Below, in pieces: positions 10,897 through 22,363 of a stretch of 64,000 nt of DNA; position 1 is the stretch's first letter, and each line of letters begins with the position of its first letter. The stretch covers positions 3,410,001 through 3,474,000 of the forward strand of contig CADCSX010000023.1 of assembly GCA_902805475.1 (NCBI GenBank). Direction: 5' to 3'. The translations under genes and the position numbers were made by a program. Below the pieces are notes generated by a model. The model ran no database searches. It saw nothing but the letters and a program-made list of their open reading frames with translations, and was not told the DNA's origin. Source of the DNA: Entonaema liquescens. Its lineage: Eukaryota; Ascomycota; Sordariomycetes; Xylariales; Xylariaceae.

Positions 10897-11197
10897 TATC
10901 CTCATCCGACGTTGTATTGATCGGACCAATGGGAATTGTCCTTGTATCTAAAATCCGACATCGGCAATATATGATTGGCTTCTTGGGGATCGGATTCAAG
11001 TTAAACCGTTCCATTATAACGTTCTCTGGGTCCGTCTGTGAGACCCCTGTGGTCTTGTTGGTAGGGATTACATCGAAATGTGCGAATGCCCCCCCCACAA
11101 TGGAAAAAGTACCCGGCTGTGGGAATAGCTCTGGAAATGTCAACAAAAATGCATAAACGAGCCCGTCATCACTTTGATCAACGGCTATCGCTTCCAT
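10868..11197 (-). pseudogene. unrecognised reading frame, 3' end replaced by the MITE
   Basis: The frame opens at the ATG at 11197 (upstream in-frame codons include a TTG) and runs about 110 codons toward lower coordinates. The last seven codons and the stop lie inside the right TIR of the MITE, so the present C-terminus is element sequence. If the element and one TA copy are ignored, the frame stays open for about 28 further codons on the left flank before a stop near 10495. That is consistent with a coding end interrupted by the insertion. The protein (for example LVYAFLLTFPELFPQPG, NLNPIPKKPIIYCRC) matches no family I recognise. It could equally be a chance frame. Confidence 0.3.
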
Positions 11198-11472
11198 CTT
11201 AGCCAATTACCATCATGACTTATGCCCCATCCTAACTTGATTCCAACCCACACCCCAACCCACACCGTCTGCCGTCCATCGCGGCTCCAGAAACCTGGGA
11301 GAGAGAAGAAGGGGTTGGTGTTGAGAGTGGGGATAGCTCTACATCTACATACACTAATCGGTCTCTTACCGACCTGATCCGGCCTCCCAAGTCGCGAGTG
11401 GACGTATAGGAATAGTTACCAGGGTCACATTTGATGTATTATTCGGCAATTTATGATACATAATTTTTTACT

Positions 11473-11802
11473 TCAATTGTTTGCAACTCCCCCTGTACCA
11501 GTATTGGGGTCATTACTAAAAGACACTCCGCAAATATCAGTATGAATGTGAATATTTTTCATATTATTAGAGGAAATGGGCCCAGAAAAGCTCATGATGG
11601 GGACTCGAAGCTTCACAGATACGTGGTTAAATGGTTCGATAGTCTTTTCCGAGGATACTGGAATGTGTAATTGACTGTTGAAAAGGCGTGGGTATCTAGT
11701 TCTCACCGCAATACTTGACGTAGGATACGTGCTGTTACCAAGTACGGTAAGGTGATCGTCACGGTGCGCCCTTTCGCGTCCGGCGTCGCCATGCGTCGGC
11801 AT
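11473..11802 (-). CDS. hypothetical protein, family not recognised
   Basis: A 109-codon frame from the ATG at 11802. Its composition is protein-like: alternating hydrophobic residues with NSTYPTSSIAV, VSVKLRVPIMSFSG and HIHTDICGVSF, suggesting beta strands. It could be an upstream exon of a gene that also contains the frame ending in the MITE: between them, on the same strand, lies a possible acceptor (CTCTCCCAG) near 11296. I could not build a convincing joined model. It has no signal peptide or membrane segment and reads in the opposite direction to the MFS gene that follows. Low confidence that this is an expressed gene. Confidence 0.3.
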   Translation of the reverse strand: MPTHGDAGRERAHRDDHLTVLGNSTYPTSSIAVRTRYPRLFNSQLHIPVSSEKTIEPFNHVSVKLRVPIMSFSGPISSNNMKNIHIHTDICGVSFSNDPNTGTGGVANN

Positions 11803-11992
11803 TACAAATTGCGGCCCATTAAAAGTTCGGTCGACCCTTTCCGTGCCCGCAGCCCCCGCCGGTGAACTTTTTCTATCTTTTCTTCATGCCGGATTCCTGT
11901 CTCTGTAGCCTAAGCCTGTACTACTTGCTCCCAGAAACCCTCGATCTTGACTATCACATCCAGCAGAACCTCCAAGTCGTCTTGTTCCGGTT

Positions 11993-14047
11993 ATGGCAGA
12001 TCCCAGCGCAGCGAGGCCCGGCCTGCGGCCGCAATTAGACCATGTAGCTACCAACGCCTCCTCGCCAAGTTATAGGAGCATTCGGAGACTTGATAGCGGG
12101 CTGAATCATTTCGCAGAACTCGTCCAGAGTATCAGTAATCAAGATGTCGAAGCCAGATACAAAGTCGAAGAGGAAGATAACAGAGTACCACCGGACCATG
12201 CGTCAGACTCGAGCCAGTTCCAAGGCTCCGAGGGAAGAACGATAATATCGTGGGAGGTCAACGACAAAGAAAACCCTTACAACTGGTCTTTGGTTAGCAT
12301 ATTCCCCTTAAAATATGATATTTTAGCTCTACTAATTTCATCTGCAGGGGCGGAAGGCGTTCATCGTCACGTCGTCAATGGCTACTGTCGCCAATAGCAC
12401 TTTAGGTAGTTCTCTGCCGAGTATGGCCATTCCTTACATGACAAGAGAATGGGGGGTTACTGCTCAAGCACAATTCGTTCTCCCGATATCAACGTACCTT
12501 CTAGGTTATGTATTTGGCCCGATTTTCTGTAAGTCGATAGTTTTCTCCTATTTTTGTGCTTAGTTCCCGAAGTTGTCAACATTGCCGGACTGGTTTTTAT
12601 TAGCTGACTCGTAATGCTCAGGGGGGCCGCTAAGTGAACATGTTGGACGTCGAAACATCTCTACAGGGTGTTTTGTAATGTACGCAATATGGACTCTCGC
12701 CTGCGCTCTCGCTCCAAACTGGCCCGCGATGCTCGTATTCCGATTCTTCGTTGGGGCGTGCGCCAGTGCGCCGATCGCAGTAGTCAGCGGAATTCTGGCA
12801 GACTTGTTTAACGATCCAATTACACGTGGTCGAGCTATGGCATGCTTTATGGCTGTAAGTACCTACCTAACTACGTATATCATCCGGATATGTACCTATG
12901 TCAGTCAGGGGCTAATTATTCTTTAAAGATGACTGCTTTGGGACCCCTGTTGGCTCCGATTATTTCCGGTTTCTGCTCGACAAGCATTGGCTGGCGATGG
13001 ACCTTTTGGATCGGTCTAATTATTGCTGGAGCGACGTTGATAATGGCATTTTTCCTCCCCGAGACCTACGCACCAGTTCTTCTCGCTCAGAGAGCGGCGA
13101 AGATTCGAAAAGCAGACCCAAAAGCGCAGGTATACTCAGCTTCGGAACTTGAGCCGCATGACTTTACGCAGTTGTTCACCAGAGTCTTAACGCGACCCAT
13201 TCGTATGATCCTAACAGAACTTATTGTGACAGCGACGTGCCTCTATCTCTCCTTAGTCTATTCAATTTTCTACATGTCATTCCAAGCGTTCCCAATCATA
13301 TTCCAGAATGTCTATGGTTTATCTCCAGGAGTTACCGGCTTATGTTACCTGCCCATTGGTGCCGGTGCAATTCTTTCTATTCCTATATTCTTCGGGTATG
13401 ACCACATAATTCTTAACGCGAAAGCCCGTGGCACGGCGTGGTCGAAGAAGGAGGAGTATCGTCGGGTCCCATTAGCCTGTCTAGGAGGACCCCTATTCGC
13501 CATATCCTTATTCTGGCTTGGATGGACGTCACGACCTGGTGTGCCATTTGCTGTACCAATGCTTGCCGGTATCCCATTTGGTGCAGGTTATAGTATGTTT
13601 ACCCAAGTAACATGACGCGTGTCATTGTGAATATTTCCCACTGATATCTGGACATTACTGACTCCGATTTTCACAGTGTTAATTTTCATGGCACTGCTTA
13701 ACTATCTCACAGATGCTTACGAGATTTTCGCAGCGAGTGCAAATGCAGCTGCTAGCTCTTGTCGTTCCGTATTCGCAGTTGTACTTCCACTTGCAACAAC
13801 ACCTATGTTTGCGCGGTTGGGAGTTAGTGGGGCGTGCAGTCTTCTCGGAGGATTAAGTCTGCTTATGTCCATTATACCTTTTATCTTTATCTGGAAAGGA
13901 GAGGATATTCGTGCAAGATCTAAGTTCTGTATTGCTCTAAAAGAGCGTAAACTTGAGATGGAAAGGAAAAATGAGCAGGAAAGGCAGAAGAAGAGTAGAG
14001 TTGTCGGTAATGGTGGTAGTGCGGACGAAAAGGAGACTGAAGTTTAA
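11993..14047 (+). CDS. MFS transporter, drug:H+ antiporter type (DHA1-like)
   Basis: Five exons: 11993-12292, 12348-12528, 12622-12854, 12929-13592 and 13677-14047; phases agree at every junction and give 582 residues. A soluble N-terminal region of about 95 residues precedes ENPYNWSLGRKAFIV, the usual entry into the first membrane helix in fungal multidrug MFS proteins. The loop 2-3 motif reads GPLSEHVGRRN. Helix 4/5 has RFFVGACASAPIAVVSG, and the central loop begins after FFLPETYAPVLL. The second half has LIFMALLNYLTDAYEIFAAS, typical of the DHA1 class. The protein should be a 12-helix plasma-membrane exporter driven by protons. Neighbours are a convergent permease and a GH79 enzyme, with no biosynthetic core gene, so the substrate is unknown. 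Confidence 0.92.
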
Positions 14048-14340
14048 GCGGATACAGTTGATACTAGGTACAATGTATTAGTTTAATAGTAATAATTTAA
14101 TAGCTATTTTCGGTCATGAAAAGGAACATTGGTGTGATCGAGTCAGAGCCGGAAAGATTTAAAATATTAAGCACTTCGGCTATCCATTAACTCAGCTCCT
14201 AGCCCTGGCTCTGCGAATTATCTTTATTATAAATCATTGAAGTAACTTTTAGGACTTTCATTGATATCCTCTCTTATACCATACTCTGGCACTCTCACTC
14301 CTGTCTAACACCCAGGCATAACCCAGGACGGCGCATTTAA
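14048..14340. other. convergent spacer between the MFS gene and the permease
   Basis: 293 bp of AT-rich DNA expected to hold both 3' ends. No feature is seen. Confidence 0.5.
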
Positions 14341-16332
14341 CTAAGAATCGACAGTGAGTCCGTCTGACTCTGGAGGTCCTACATACACTAACGAGTATGC
14401 CACGTTAGTATTATGATACCAGAAGCAGTATGCATAAAAGAATAATAGAAGCACTCACCTTTCCGGGCATATATACCATACCATATCGCGCTAAGAACCA
14501 TAAATCCGACGAAGACTACTATTGCGTAGTTCATACTAACCATGTTTACCGGCAATGCCGTAGGCATAGAAAACAGCACGACTTCAAAAACAACCCAAAC
14601 CAGTGCGAGCAAATTAACCACCCATCCTAAGTATCTCCCCATAGTCCACTTGGCGCTGTTGACTTCCTTGCGCTTGTGTAGCAGCGATATAGCGATGGGT
14701 ATCCCGTAAGATACGGCAAGGGATATAACGCCAACAGAAACAAAGGCAAGAAACGCCGACGAAGATCCAAGGTTAATTAGCCCGAGGAGCATCTCGATAA
14801 GTGTGGTAAGTACAAGTGCCCAGATCGGTGTGCCGTGATGCCCATCGATTTTCGACCAGAGGCGTGCAAGTGGGATGGCGTTGTCTCGCGCGAATGCCCA
14901 CGTACATCTTGATGCCGCACAGGTAATGGAGATTGAGCAAAACAAAGTGATTATAAGGACGAGTATGGTAAGTGCAAGGCCGCCTCCGGGTGTACCCATG
15001 ACTTTGCCAAAGATATATGGCAATGCTTGGCCCACTGGTGCGTTAAGTATGCCTGCCAAGTCCGGTAGTGTCGCGCATAGGGGAATTATCTGACAACATG
15101 GATGTAATTAGTAAATATTTTTGTAGTAATATAAGTACCCATATACCCATTCAATTAAAAAGGGGATAACTCACGAAGAATAATCCAGCAATACCTCCAA
15201 CAGGTATGCAAAGAGATAATGCGTTGGGTAGCTTTACTGTGGGATCACCACACTCTTCTGCCATTGACAAGATCATTCCAATGGCCGAGAACCTACTTTA
15301 CTATCAGTTCACAACGTCCACGAAGGCCTAAAGGTAATACCCGTAGCCCTGGAACATAGCCAAACTTACGTATAGGCTGAAGGTAAGACGCCAATCCAAA
15401 AAGAAAAATCACCCCAACCAGAGAGCGACGTATCGTAATGTCCCTAAAAGTGAAGGAAGTTCTTAGCATGTGTACCCCTACCTATATCGTTAAGTGCCTA
15501 AAAGATAGGTAGATCTTACTAAGGTGTAGCTAGCGGAATGCCTGCCGACATCTGCTTTGACAGATAGGCAGATACAAGTGACCACGATGCTGATGGCCGT
15601 GAATATAGCGCATATCGTATCGACCATAGGGAGAAACCTATTGCCAAAGGCAACCAAAAAGAACGTAAGAACGCACACGGCATAGAATATCAACAAGAGT
15701 TGCCAGTCCGTAATGGTAAGGTCCGGCTTGAATAAGGACACTGCCGCAGCGAGCATAGACGCGAACCCAAAGTTGACCGATAGAGTGATGGTCCAGTTCC
15801 CGATAAGCCACGTCCATCCGGTGATGAAGGAGAGAACTGTGCGATATCTTGGGCTGGCGAGCTGAAAACTCCAATAGTAAGGTCCTGCTGAAGTTGGATA
15901 GCGAGAGGCTAATTCGCCTAATGATAAAGCGATGCATTCTCCCAGGATCAAGACTACAATCCAACCCAGGAACATCGGCAATGGGCCTAATTGGAATTAG
16001 TTATATAAGCATACTTAATGCATGCGAAGGCGATGGATGGACACTCACCACCACCATATATAGCGCTAATAAGCGGACCACCGAAGCCATATGGTATCTA
16101 GACACATTCAGATATCTAGTCAATTATTTTGATGATTTGGACTTACGGCAGCAATCGCTAAAGACTGGAATAACAACGTAAACATGGACCGGTTACGTCG
16201 CAATTCCGGCGTGTAGCCAAGTATTGTGAGGTTGTGTACATCATGGACTGTTCCGAGCTGAGTGTGTCCCTGTTCGAAATCCGCGGCAGTGGACAAGCCA
16301 TCTAATGTAACTTTTTCCTTGATAGAACCCAT
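14341..16332 (-). CDS. amino-acid/choline-type permease (APC superfamily, fungal GABA/choline permease group)
   Basis: Seven exons on the minus strand: 16332-16147, 16097-16049, 15986-15520, 15443-15370, 15292-15175, 15089-14459 and 14387-14341. All phases close and give 523 residues, the usual family length. The N-terminus is soluble (about 45 residues), then RRNRSMFTLLFQSLAI and PYGFGGPLISAIYGG, the family's first-helix signature. Later come LGWIVVLILGECIALSLGE, AGPYYWSFQLA, TFSAIGMILSMAEEC and VKLPNALSLCIPVGGIAG, and the protein ends PPESDGLTVDS. About 12 membrane helices are expected. Members import GABA, choline or other amino acids with protons or cations; substrate cannot be assigned. 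The last 47-nt exon, after a GTGAGT donor, replaces the read-through tail. It converges on the MFS gene with a 293-nt spacer. Confidence 0.92.
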
Positions 16333-18097
16333 GATGGTATATAATCGAGACTCGATTATCGAGTCCTCCTGTCGAGCCTATTTGGTTTGGATATTGAGCA
16401 TAACGATCTAACAGACAAAGTGTAAGGTTTGAGAATAGGTATATAATAATCGAGAAAGGCAGGATCTTAATATTTGAGCTGTCTTATAAGAATGTATTGG
16501 AGCTATGAGCTATTGGTCTCACCTTATCTCGGAGAATAGCTTTAGGCCACTTGCGGAGGTTCGGGGTCTAGGTATATAGATAAGCACGTTTCATAGCGTT
16601 ATGCACCTAAGGAAGAGTATACGGTACCTTACCTAGTTCTATGAAGTTATTCCTTATGAAGATCTTCAGCTTGTCTTTCCTATGTACTGGTATCGCTCGT
16701 CCTTATCGTTACTAACCTTCCTGGGTTGAGCTTCTGGCCTATAGTAACTGCTGGATAGATAACGCCCGCACATGACGGTCGATTGCGATTGATAAGGACG
16801 TAGGGAGTTTGGAGTTGTTATTACTATGTATACATTATTACATTCCCCTCACATTATCAATGTGTGACGTATTTGAATTCGATAAATACCTATATGGGAA
16901 AGCTGGGAGCTTTCAATTTACCTATAGCATATCACCCGATTATACAACCGTTCAATTACTCGTTACTCGAGTATAGCTATATTTACTATAGCTTCCTAGT
17001 CTGGCTAGATGATCCAATCAAAATCTCCAATTGCATTGATATCTATTCGACTACCTATGTAGATCGTACGGGCATAGGGGGAAGTGGCTTGCCACTCGAA
17101 GAACTATTGGCGTGCCCACAGGGAATTCTAAAACCATGGTGCTCAATATCTCTCAGACAACTCTGAAGACTTAAAACGTTCAGACGAAAGTTGAGGGCTC
17201 ATAATTGAAGACCCCTACATACAGGAAGATGAAATATAGGTAGGAAGATAAGACGATAGCAGTAATTTCATAAGTTAATTAGCTATCCAACCCTCATTAT
17301 CTAGATGCAACTATCAATAGTCGTAGGACGCTAAAGACTTGAAGAAGATACATTTATAAGGAATGGCAACACCGAAGAGGATATATATGTATCATCCGCT
17401 TATTACTACTGGCAATATGATAAGTCATCAAAATATAAATCACAAACCCCTATAACTTGGCTGTCGCTCATGACGGTATGCAAAGACGTCAGTGATGAGT
17501 TGCCACATCGTAATATTCAACTCCCTTACGGAACAGCTCAGTAGAAAGTTCGGGGCTACTGTCTTGCCGCATGTCGCATGAGATAATACAGTGTCATGTG
17601 GCATAATGCGAGATTGCCGTGATCTGACAGGAAAGTTAAGCGGGAGGATAAAATTCTCAGCAGTATCAAACTTTAACATTTCATCTCTAGATACCTCCCA
17701 TCGTTTACTAGGAGGCCAACCATGCCTCTCTTCGATCATTACTGCATTTATTTAGAGTTTTATGTGCTTGGTCCCGGAGATAGCCTGGCTGCATGCAGTT
17801 GTCATCGGATGCTTCCCGAAAACTTAACACTTAATCTTGAATGATGGGATCCTTGCCTCTACCTATTCTCTACATACGTCATTGAAGTGTTTGGCGAACA
17901 TAGGAAAATGAGCTAGCACGAAGTTTACGGAGAGATCCATCATCAAGTCTTGGTTCATTCGTTCAGTTTCATGTATCCCGAGTGTACCGCGCGGATAACC
18001 TGCCGATGACTTTCACTATAGAACTCGCCCATATTTCATCTGCCTTTGCCTTTTCATTCACCCTATTCCCTCGTTTTTTATTGAACTGGATAAGGCA
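16333..18097. other. divergent intergenic region, permease / GH79 genes
   Basis: About 1.8 kb of AT-rich DNA with the promoters of both genes. Frames of up to 100 codons (16864-17166 on plus, 17440-17739 on minus) have no recognisable family. The minus one has a fairly protein-like composition and could be a decayed gene. Confidence 0.45.
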
Positions 18098-19891
18098 ATG
18101 GAGTTAACAAGAGTGATTTTTGTTTCCATCCATCTGATTTGTGCTGCACTTGCGGCAACAAATCCTACCATAACACTCAGGCCCTCGGCCGAGCCCCCTC
18201 CGGACACTTCCTTGCCGGTAGACCCATCATTTGCTGGCTTTGGCATCGAGCCTTCAAATCTCTTCTCATTCCTAGGCTCAGATGAAGCAAATACTTCCAG
18301 TCTCAATCTTCTTGGTAATCTTGCCAATTATGCAAGGAAACCGCCGCATATCCGTATTGGTGGGAACACGCAGGACTACATGGTATTCCAGAAGTCCCAG
18401 ACCAAATGGACGTGGATTTGGAATGAGAAACCTGTTGGCACGGGAAACTTCAAGTCGAATAGTATGCTAGTTGGGCGCCGTTTCTTCGAAGCAGCGAATC
18501 GACTACCAAGGGGCACCACTGTGACTTGGGGCTTGAATCTAGCATACGAACAAGATGATTATATCGAGCAGATTACGACAGTGGCGAAATTAGTTCTATC
18601 AAACTGTCCAAATCTAACAATTACATCCTTTGAGATTGGGAATGAGCCGGACCTATACCTGCAGAATGGCTTCCGCACAGGTCAATGGGGAGGCCGGGAT
18701 TACACCCAGCAGTGGCTAGAGCGAGCGTCCGCGATATACAAGCAGGTCCTACAACCCAACGGGATCGCGAGTAATTTTTTCGAGGCCGCAGCTACCGCAT
18801 CAACGATCGGTACGGACTTTCAAATCGCTGACCTCATGAGCTTTAATATCTCTGCCGAAGCCGACGGTTCCGCGACCCCGTACCTAAGCGGTTGGAACCA
18901 GCACGACTACTACTACTACATCGGCGTCTCAGGGTACCCGGTATCACTCGAACGGCTCACAGAACTACAGACAACAGAGGACCAATTCGCGGCTTGGATC
19001 GGGCAGGTAAAGCAAGCACAAAAGACCCCGTATCCGTACGCGTTGCGGGAGATGGGAGTCGTTGGCCCCATAGGTCTTACGGGGGTAACTGATGTCTTTG
19101 GAACCGCTCTCTGGACCCTGAATTTCCTCCTTTATACCGCCAGTCTTAGCATCGCCTCGGTAGGATTCCACATGACGGACAACTCCAACGCAAGCGCATG
19201 GTCGCCGATCCCTATGTACGGCCAACAACCGCACGTCCGACCGCTATACTACGGCATCGTGGCTTTCGACCAGGTCATCGGACGTTCATGCGCAGCACGA
19301 ATATCCCAGTATCAAATCGCGCAGTACCCAGCGTCTTATGAGGGATTCGTGCGCGCATACGCTGTGTACCAGCAGGAACAGCTAACATCCATTGTCATCG
19401 TTAACGGAAAGATAGTCAACAGTTCACAAGAGCGCCAGCATGGCATCTCCATACAGCTGCAACTGCCGCCCTCCGCAGCGGGCAAGACTATCTATCTATC
19501 GTATCCAACAAGCTCGGGGGCGGACGCCACCTCGAATACAACGTGGAACGGACTTAGTTTCGAGCAGAACGGAGACGGAACCCCTCTCCAAATCTCAGGT
19601 GATGAGCACACTGTCCAAGTAGATGCTAACGGTATGGCCAACTTCACACTGAGGAACTCGGAAGCCGCAGCGGCAAGTATCGGCGGGAAGTTAGGTGGCA
19701 GCGTAGAGAACGCGGCTTCCTGCTTAACGGTGCCGGAGCAATCTCCTGGAACGGGGAGTCCGGTTGGACCCACACCTTCCGCCGGCACTAGCGACGACGA
19801 TGACTCTAAAAAGGCAAGGGCCGCTGAGTCCCATGCAATAATGGCCTTCATGATGGCATCCCTCTTTCTAGCTACATGTCTTACGCTGTAA
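18098..19891 (+). CDS. GH79-family glycoside hydrolase (beta-glucuronidase-like), secreted, probably GPI-anchored
   Basis: A single exon of 597 residues. An N-terminal signal peptide (VIFVSIHLICAALAA) is followed by the GH79 entry motif FAGFGIEPSNLFSF and IRIGGNTQDYM. The predicted acid/base is Glu183 in FEIGNEPDLY and the nucleophile is Glu318 in YALREMGVVG; both are in the positions expected of a retaining clan-A barrel. A C-terminal beta domain follows. The tail has an Asp/Ser/Pro-rich linker (SDDDDSKKARAA) and a hydrophobic end (IMAFMMASLFLATCLTL), which fits a GPI-anchor signal. Many Asn-X-Ser/Thr sites are present. Family members release glucuronic acid or 4-O-methyl-glucuronic acid from arabinogalactan or similar glycans. 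The role at the cell wall or in plant-polymer breakdown is inferred. Confidence 0.93.
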   Translation: MELTRVIFVSIHLICAALAATNPTITLRPSAEPPPDTSLPVDPSFAGFGIEPSNLFSFLGSDEANTSSLNLLGNLANYARKPPHIRIGGNTQDYMVFQKSQTKWTWIWNEKPVGTGNFKSNSMLVGRRFFEAANRLPRGTTVTWGLNLAYEQDDYIEQITTVAKLVLSNCPNLTITSFEIGNEPDLYLQNGFRTGQWGGRDYTQQWLERASAIYKQVLQPNGIASNFFEAAATASTIGTDFQIADLMSFNISAEADGSATPYLSGWNQHDYYYYIGVSGYPVSLERLTELQTTEDQFAAWIGQVKQAQKTPYPYALREMGVVGPIGLTGVTDVFGTALWTLNFLLYTASLSIASVGFHMTDNSNASAWSPIPMYGQQPHVRPLYYGIVAFDQVIGRSCAARISQYQIAQYPASYEGFVRAYAVYQQEQLTSIVIVNGKIVNSSQERQHGISIQLQLPPSAAGKTIYLSYPTSSGADATSNTTWNGLSFEQNGDGTPLQISGDEHTVQVDANGMANFTLRNSEAAAASIGGKLGGSVENAASCLTVPEQSPGTGSPVGPTPSAGTSDDDDSKKARAAESHAIMAFMMASLFLATCLTL

Positions 19892-20395
19892 CTTGAATTT
19901 CGATGGTATAGATTTAAGCCTGAGAGGCTCGTATATGGTGCCTACCTATAATAATGGTCAGCTTCAATATTGAATTGGGTATATCAAACTAAGACTTGTA
20001 TTTCCGATGCTAGCTATGGATCATGGAAGCTGTTAAGCAGTCCAGACGTACAAGCTCCCCGTAACGTCAACTCCGGCTGGGTATGACCATGTCACGCAAC
20101 ATAAGAAAGGCAGTCAGGGCCACATAGCTGGACGCAGAGAACTAATGCATGGAAAATTACGCCAGTCTATTGTATTTGACTCGTGAATAGGCTTCTCTAA
20201 CCAGTAAAACCAGTATTTTCTCGAGCTTCACGCTTCATGATCAGATCTATGCTAACCAGATCCGATCTTCTACCCTCAAGCGTACAACTCTGTGACTGGG
20301 TGGTAGTCACATATAAAACCATCCCACCATACTCATGCCTGCACGTGCTTTGCGCCTTAAATCGGGAAATTGTGATTTGATACACCCATAGGCGT
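19892..20395. other. convergent spacer GH79 / acl2
   Basis: About 500 bp of non-coding DNA with the two 3' UTRs. No gene is supported. Confidence 0.5.
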
Positions 20396-22363
20396 TTAAC
20401 CCTGGAACTCTTGTAGCTTGCTTTCCTCCCATCGTCCGGGGACGAGGGCAAGTGGTACAATACCAGACACGTGGATCTCAGGGCCGAAGATCTTGGCGTT
20501 TAGACCAAGCTCTTGTGTCGCAGCCTTCATGTTCTTCAGGCCTTCCTGGTAGTTAGGACCGGCACGACGGACCCAGATTTGTACGTTGTGCTCGTTAAGC
20601 TGCTTAGCATATTCACGGAGTGCTCGGATAACACCTTTGAATGTAGAGGCGACATTCGTGAAGTTGGCAATACCGCCACCAATGAATAGAACCTTGCCCT
20701 TAGGGTCTATGGGGGTACGAAGCATCAGATCTAGGACGGTACGGGCGTAGTAGTAGGTCTGAGATTCGGTGGGGGCGCCAGAGTATTCACCGTAGTTGGC
20801 TAGGTCGTCGGCAAAGCCAGCAGACGCGATAGCATCAGCGTAGACGACGGAAGCACCACCACCAGCAACCAGAGTCCAGATGCGACCGTTGGGGTTTAGA
20901 ACAGTGAGCTTCAGGGAGGCGCCAGTCTTGGCGTCGAGTTCAGCAATGTAGGCTTCCTCCTTGGAAAGCTCACGGCCGAAAGGTGCAGGGAACTCTATCG
21001 GGGGACCAGCATCAACACTGACCTTGTCACCCGCGCTGGAGACGGCAGTAATGCCCAGGTTTGCAGGCGATCGTGCGATAGCCCATTTCACACCACACTC
21101 GAAGTCGGCGGTTTGATCTAACTTGGCAGCAAGATCGAGGAAATGCACTTCAGCTGATGTGGCATCGGCGTTAGGGATGACAACTAGAGGGTTGATCTCG
21201 AGGTAGGTGAACTGGCAGTCAACATACACCGCGTATAGGCGGGTAATGAAGTCAACCAAGACATTGTGAACACCCTTGGGGACCTTCTTCAACAATGTGT
21301 TGGCGATCTCCTCGTTAGAAGGATATTCCGAAAGGTCGACGGGAATGAGCAGCTTCTCGGCTTTAGCATCGACATCACCGACGTCAACACCACCTTCGTG
21401 AGTGAAGAGAATCCAATCTCCCTATTTAATAAATAAGTCAGTAAATTTGAAGCTGATTGGCTGATGATAATATTTGTTTCAAGGAGATAACACGTGTGGA
21501 CAAGTCTGGTATGTGTTGGTATTTGGTATTTGGTATTGGTATGGTTGTGATGAGTGGGCGAAGGGGGAAAGTGGATGCAACAGGAGCGCATATGGTTTAG
21601 CCTTCCGTTCGCCCGTACACACCGGTTCACGCCTGGATTTCCAATCAAATAAGAGCATGGCAGCATCCATTTGGGGCACATAATTCCCTAAGTGATAAGA
21701 ACGCAACCTCTCCAGGACTTCCTAGATATCGTTCGCATTTCTCCTCATTTCACTTGTTCAATTTCATGTTCTCATCTTTGGGTATCCAAAGTCTTTGCAG
21801 CCACACACTGGATGAGGCGCTATTGATTGGAATAATTCGCCCGATGCACAGGATCTCGGACATAAAATAAAGCTCGACAAAACCAGCGCAAAATGCTTAA
21901 ATGGGGGGGAAACTGCACTTACATCTCGAACTGAGTTTATGTTGATGTAGTACTCAGTGCCATCTGGGTGAGGTACGAAGGGTTCAACGAGGAACTGGCG
22001 CAGAACACCCTCGGTGTGCTCAACCTTCTGTACCTTGCCAGCGCGCTGGGCAATCCACTCCTTCGCCTCAGGCCAGGCCTTGTTAAGGGCCAGAAGACCA
22101 CTCTTGCCTCGTCTCTTGATCAGCTGATCAGGCTTTGCGACGAACTTGGCGCCGCTGTGAAGCAACCACGGATACGTGATCTCAGCCTGGTTCAGCACTG
22201 CGTTGACGTCGGCATCCTCGGGGAAGTAAAGCGAAGCTAGCTTCGGCGGCGCGTTGTGCGTCGTAGGCTTGGGAAGAGGACTCGGCTTGATGACGGGAGC
22301 ACGGGTGAGGTGGTAGTTGAGGATGGCCTTGCCGTCGGCCTCATAAATTGCCTTTGCGGACAT
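20396..22363 (-). CDS. acl2: ATP-citrate lyase subunit 2 (N-terminal, ATP-grasp/CoA-ligase-like subunit)
   Basis: Two exons, 22363-21923 and 21421-20396, in phase 0 give 488 residues, the length usual for the fungal small subunit. The protein begins MSAKAIYEADGKAILNYHL and continues with the ATP-grasp region (GKSGLLALNKAWPEAKEWI, VEPFVPHPDGTEYYININS). Then come DWILFTHEGGVDVGD, the Mg/ATP-binding YLEINPLVVI, and the CoA/citrate-binding half (WTLVAGGGASVVYADAI, KVLFIGGGIANFTNVAST). With subunit 1 it cleaves citrate plus CoA to oxaloacetate and acetyl-CoA in the cytosol, feeding lipid, sterol and polyketide synthesis and histone acetylation. The intron of 501 nt is several times longer than the others in this window. 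It is transcribed divergently from acl1, its partner subunit. Confidence 0.97.

Noticed and set aside
16864..17166. 100-codon plus-strand frame
   Set aside because: Composition rich in Tyr, Ile and Ser, as expected of AT-rich random DNA; no domain.
17440..17739. 99-codon minus-strand frame
   Set aside because: Plausible composition but no recognisable family or splice context; cannot be supported.
21474..21683. Frames inside the long acl2 intron
   Set aside because: The protein is continuous across the intron, and these frames are short and without family character.
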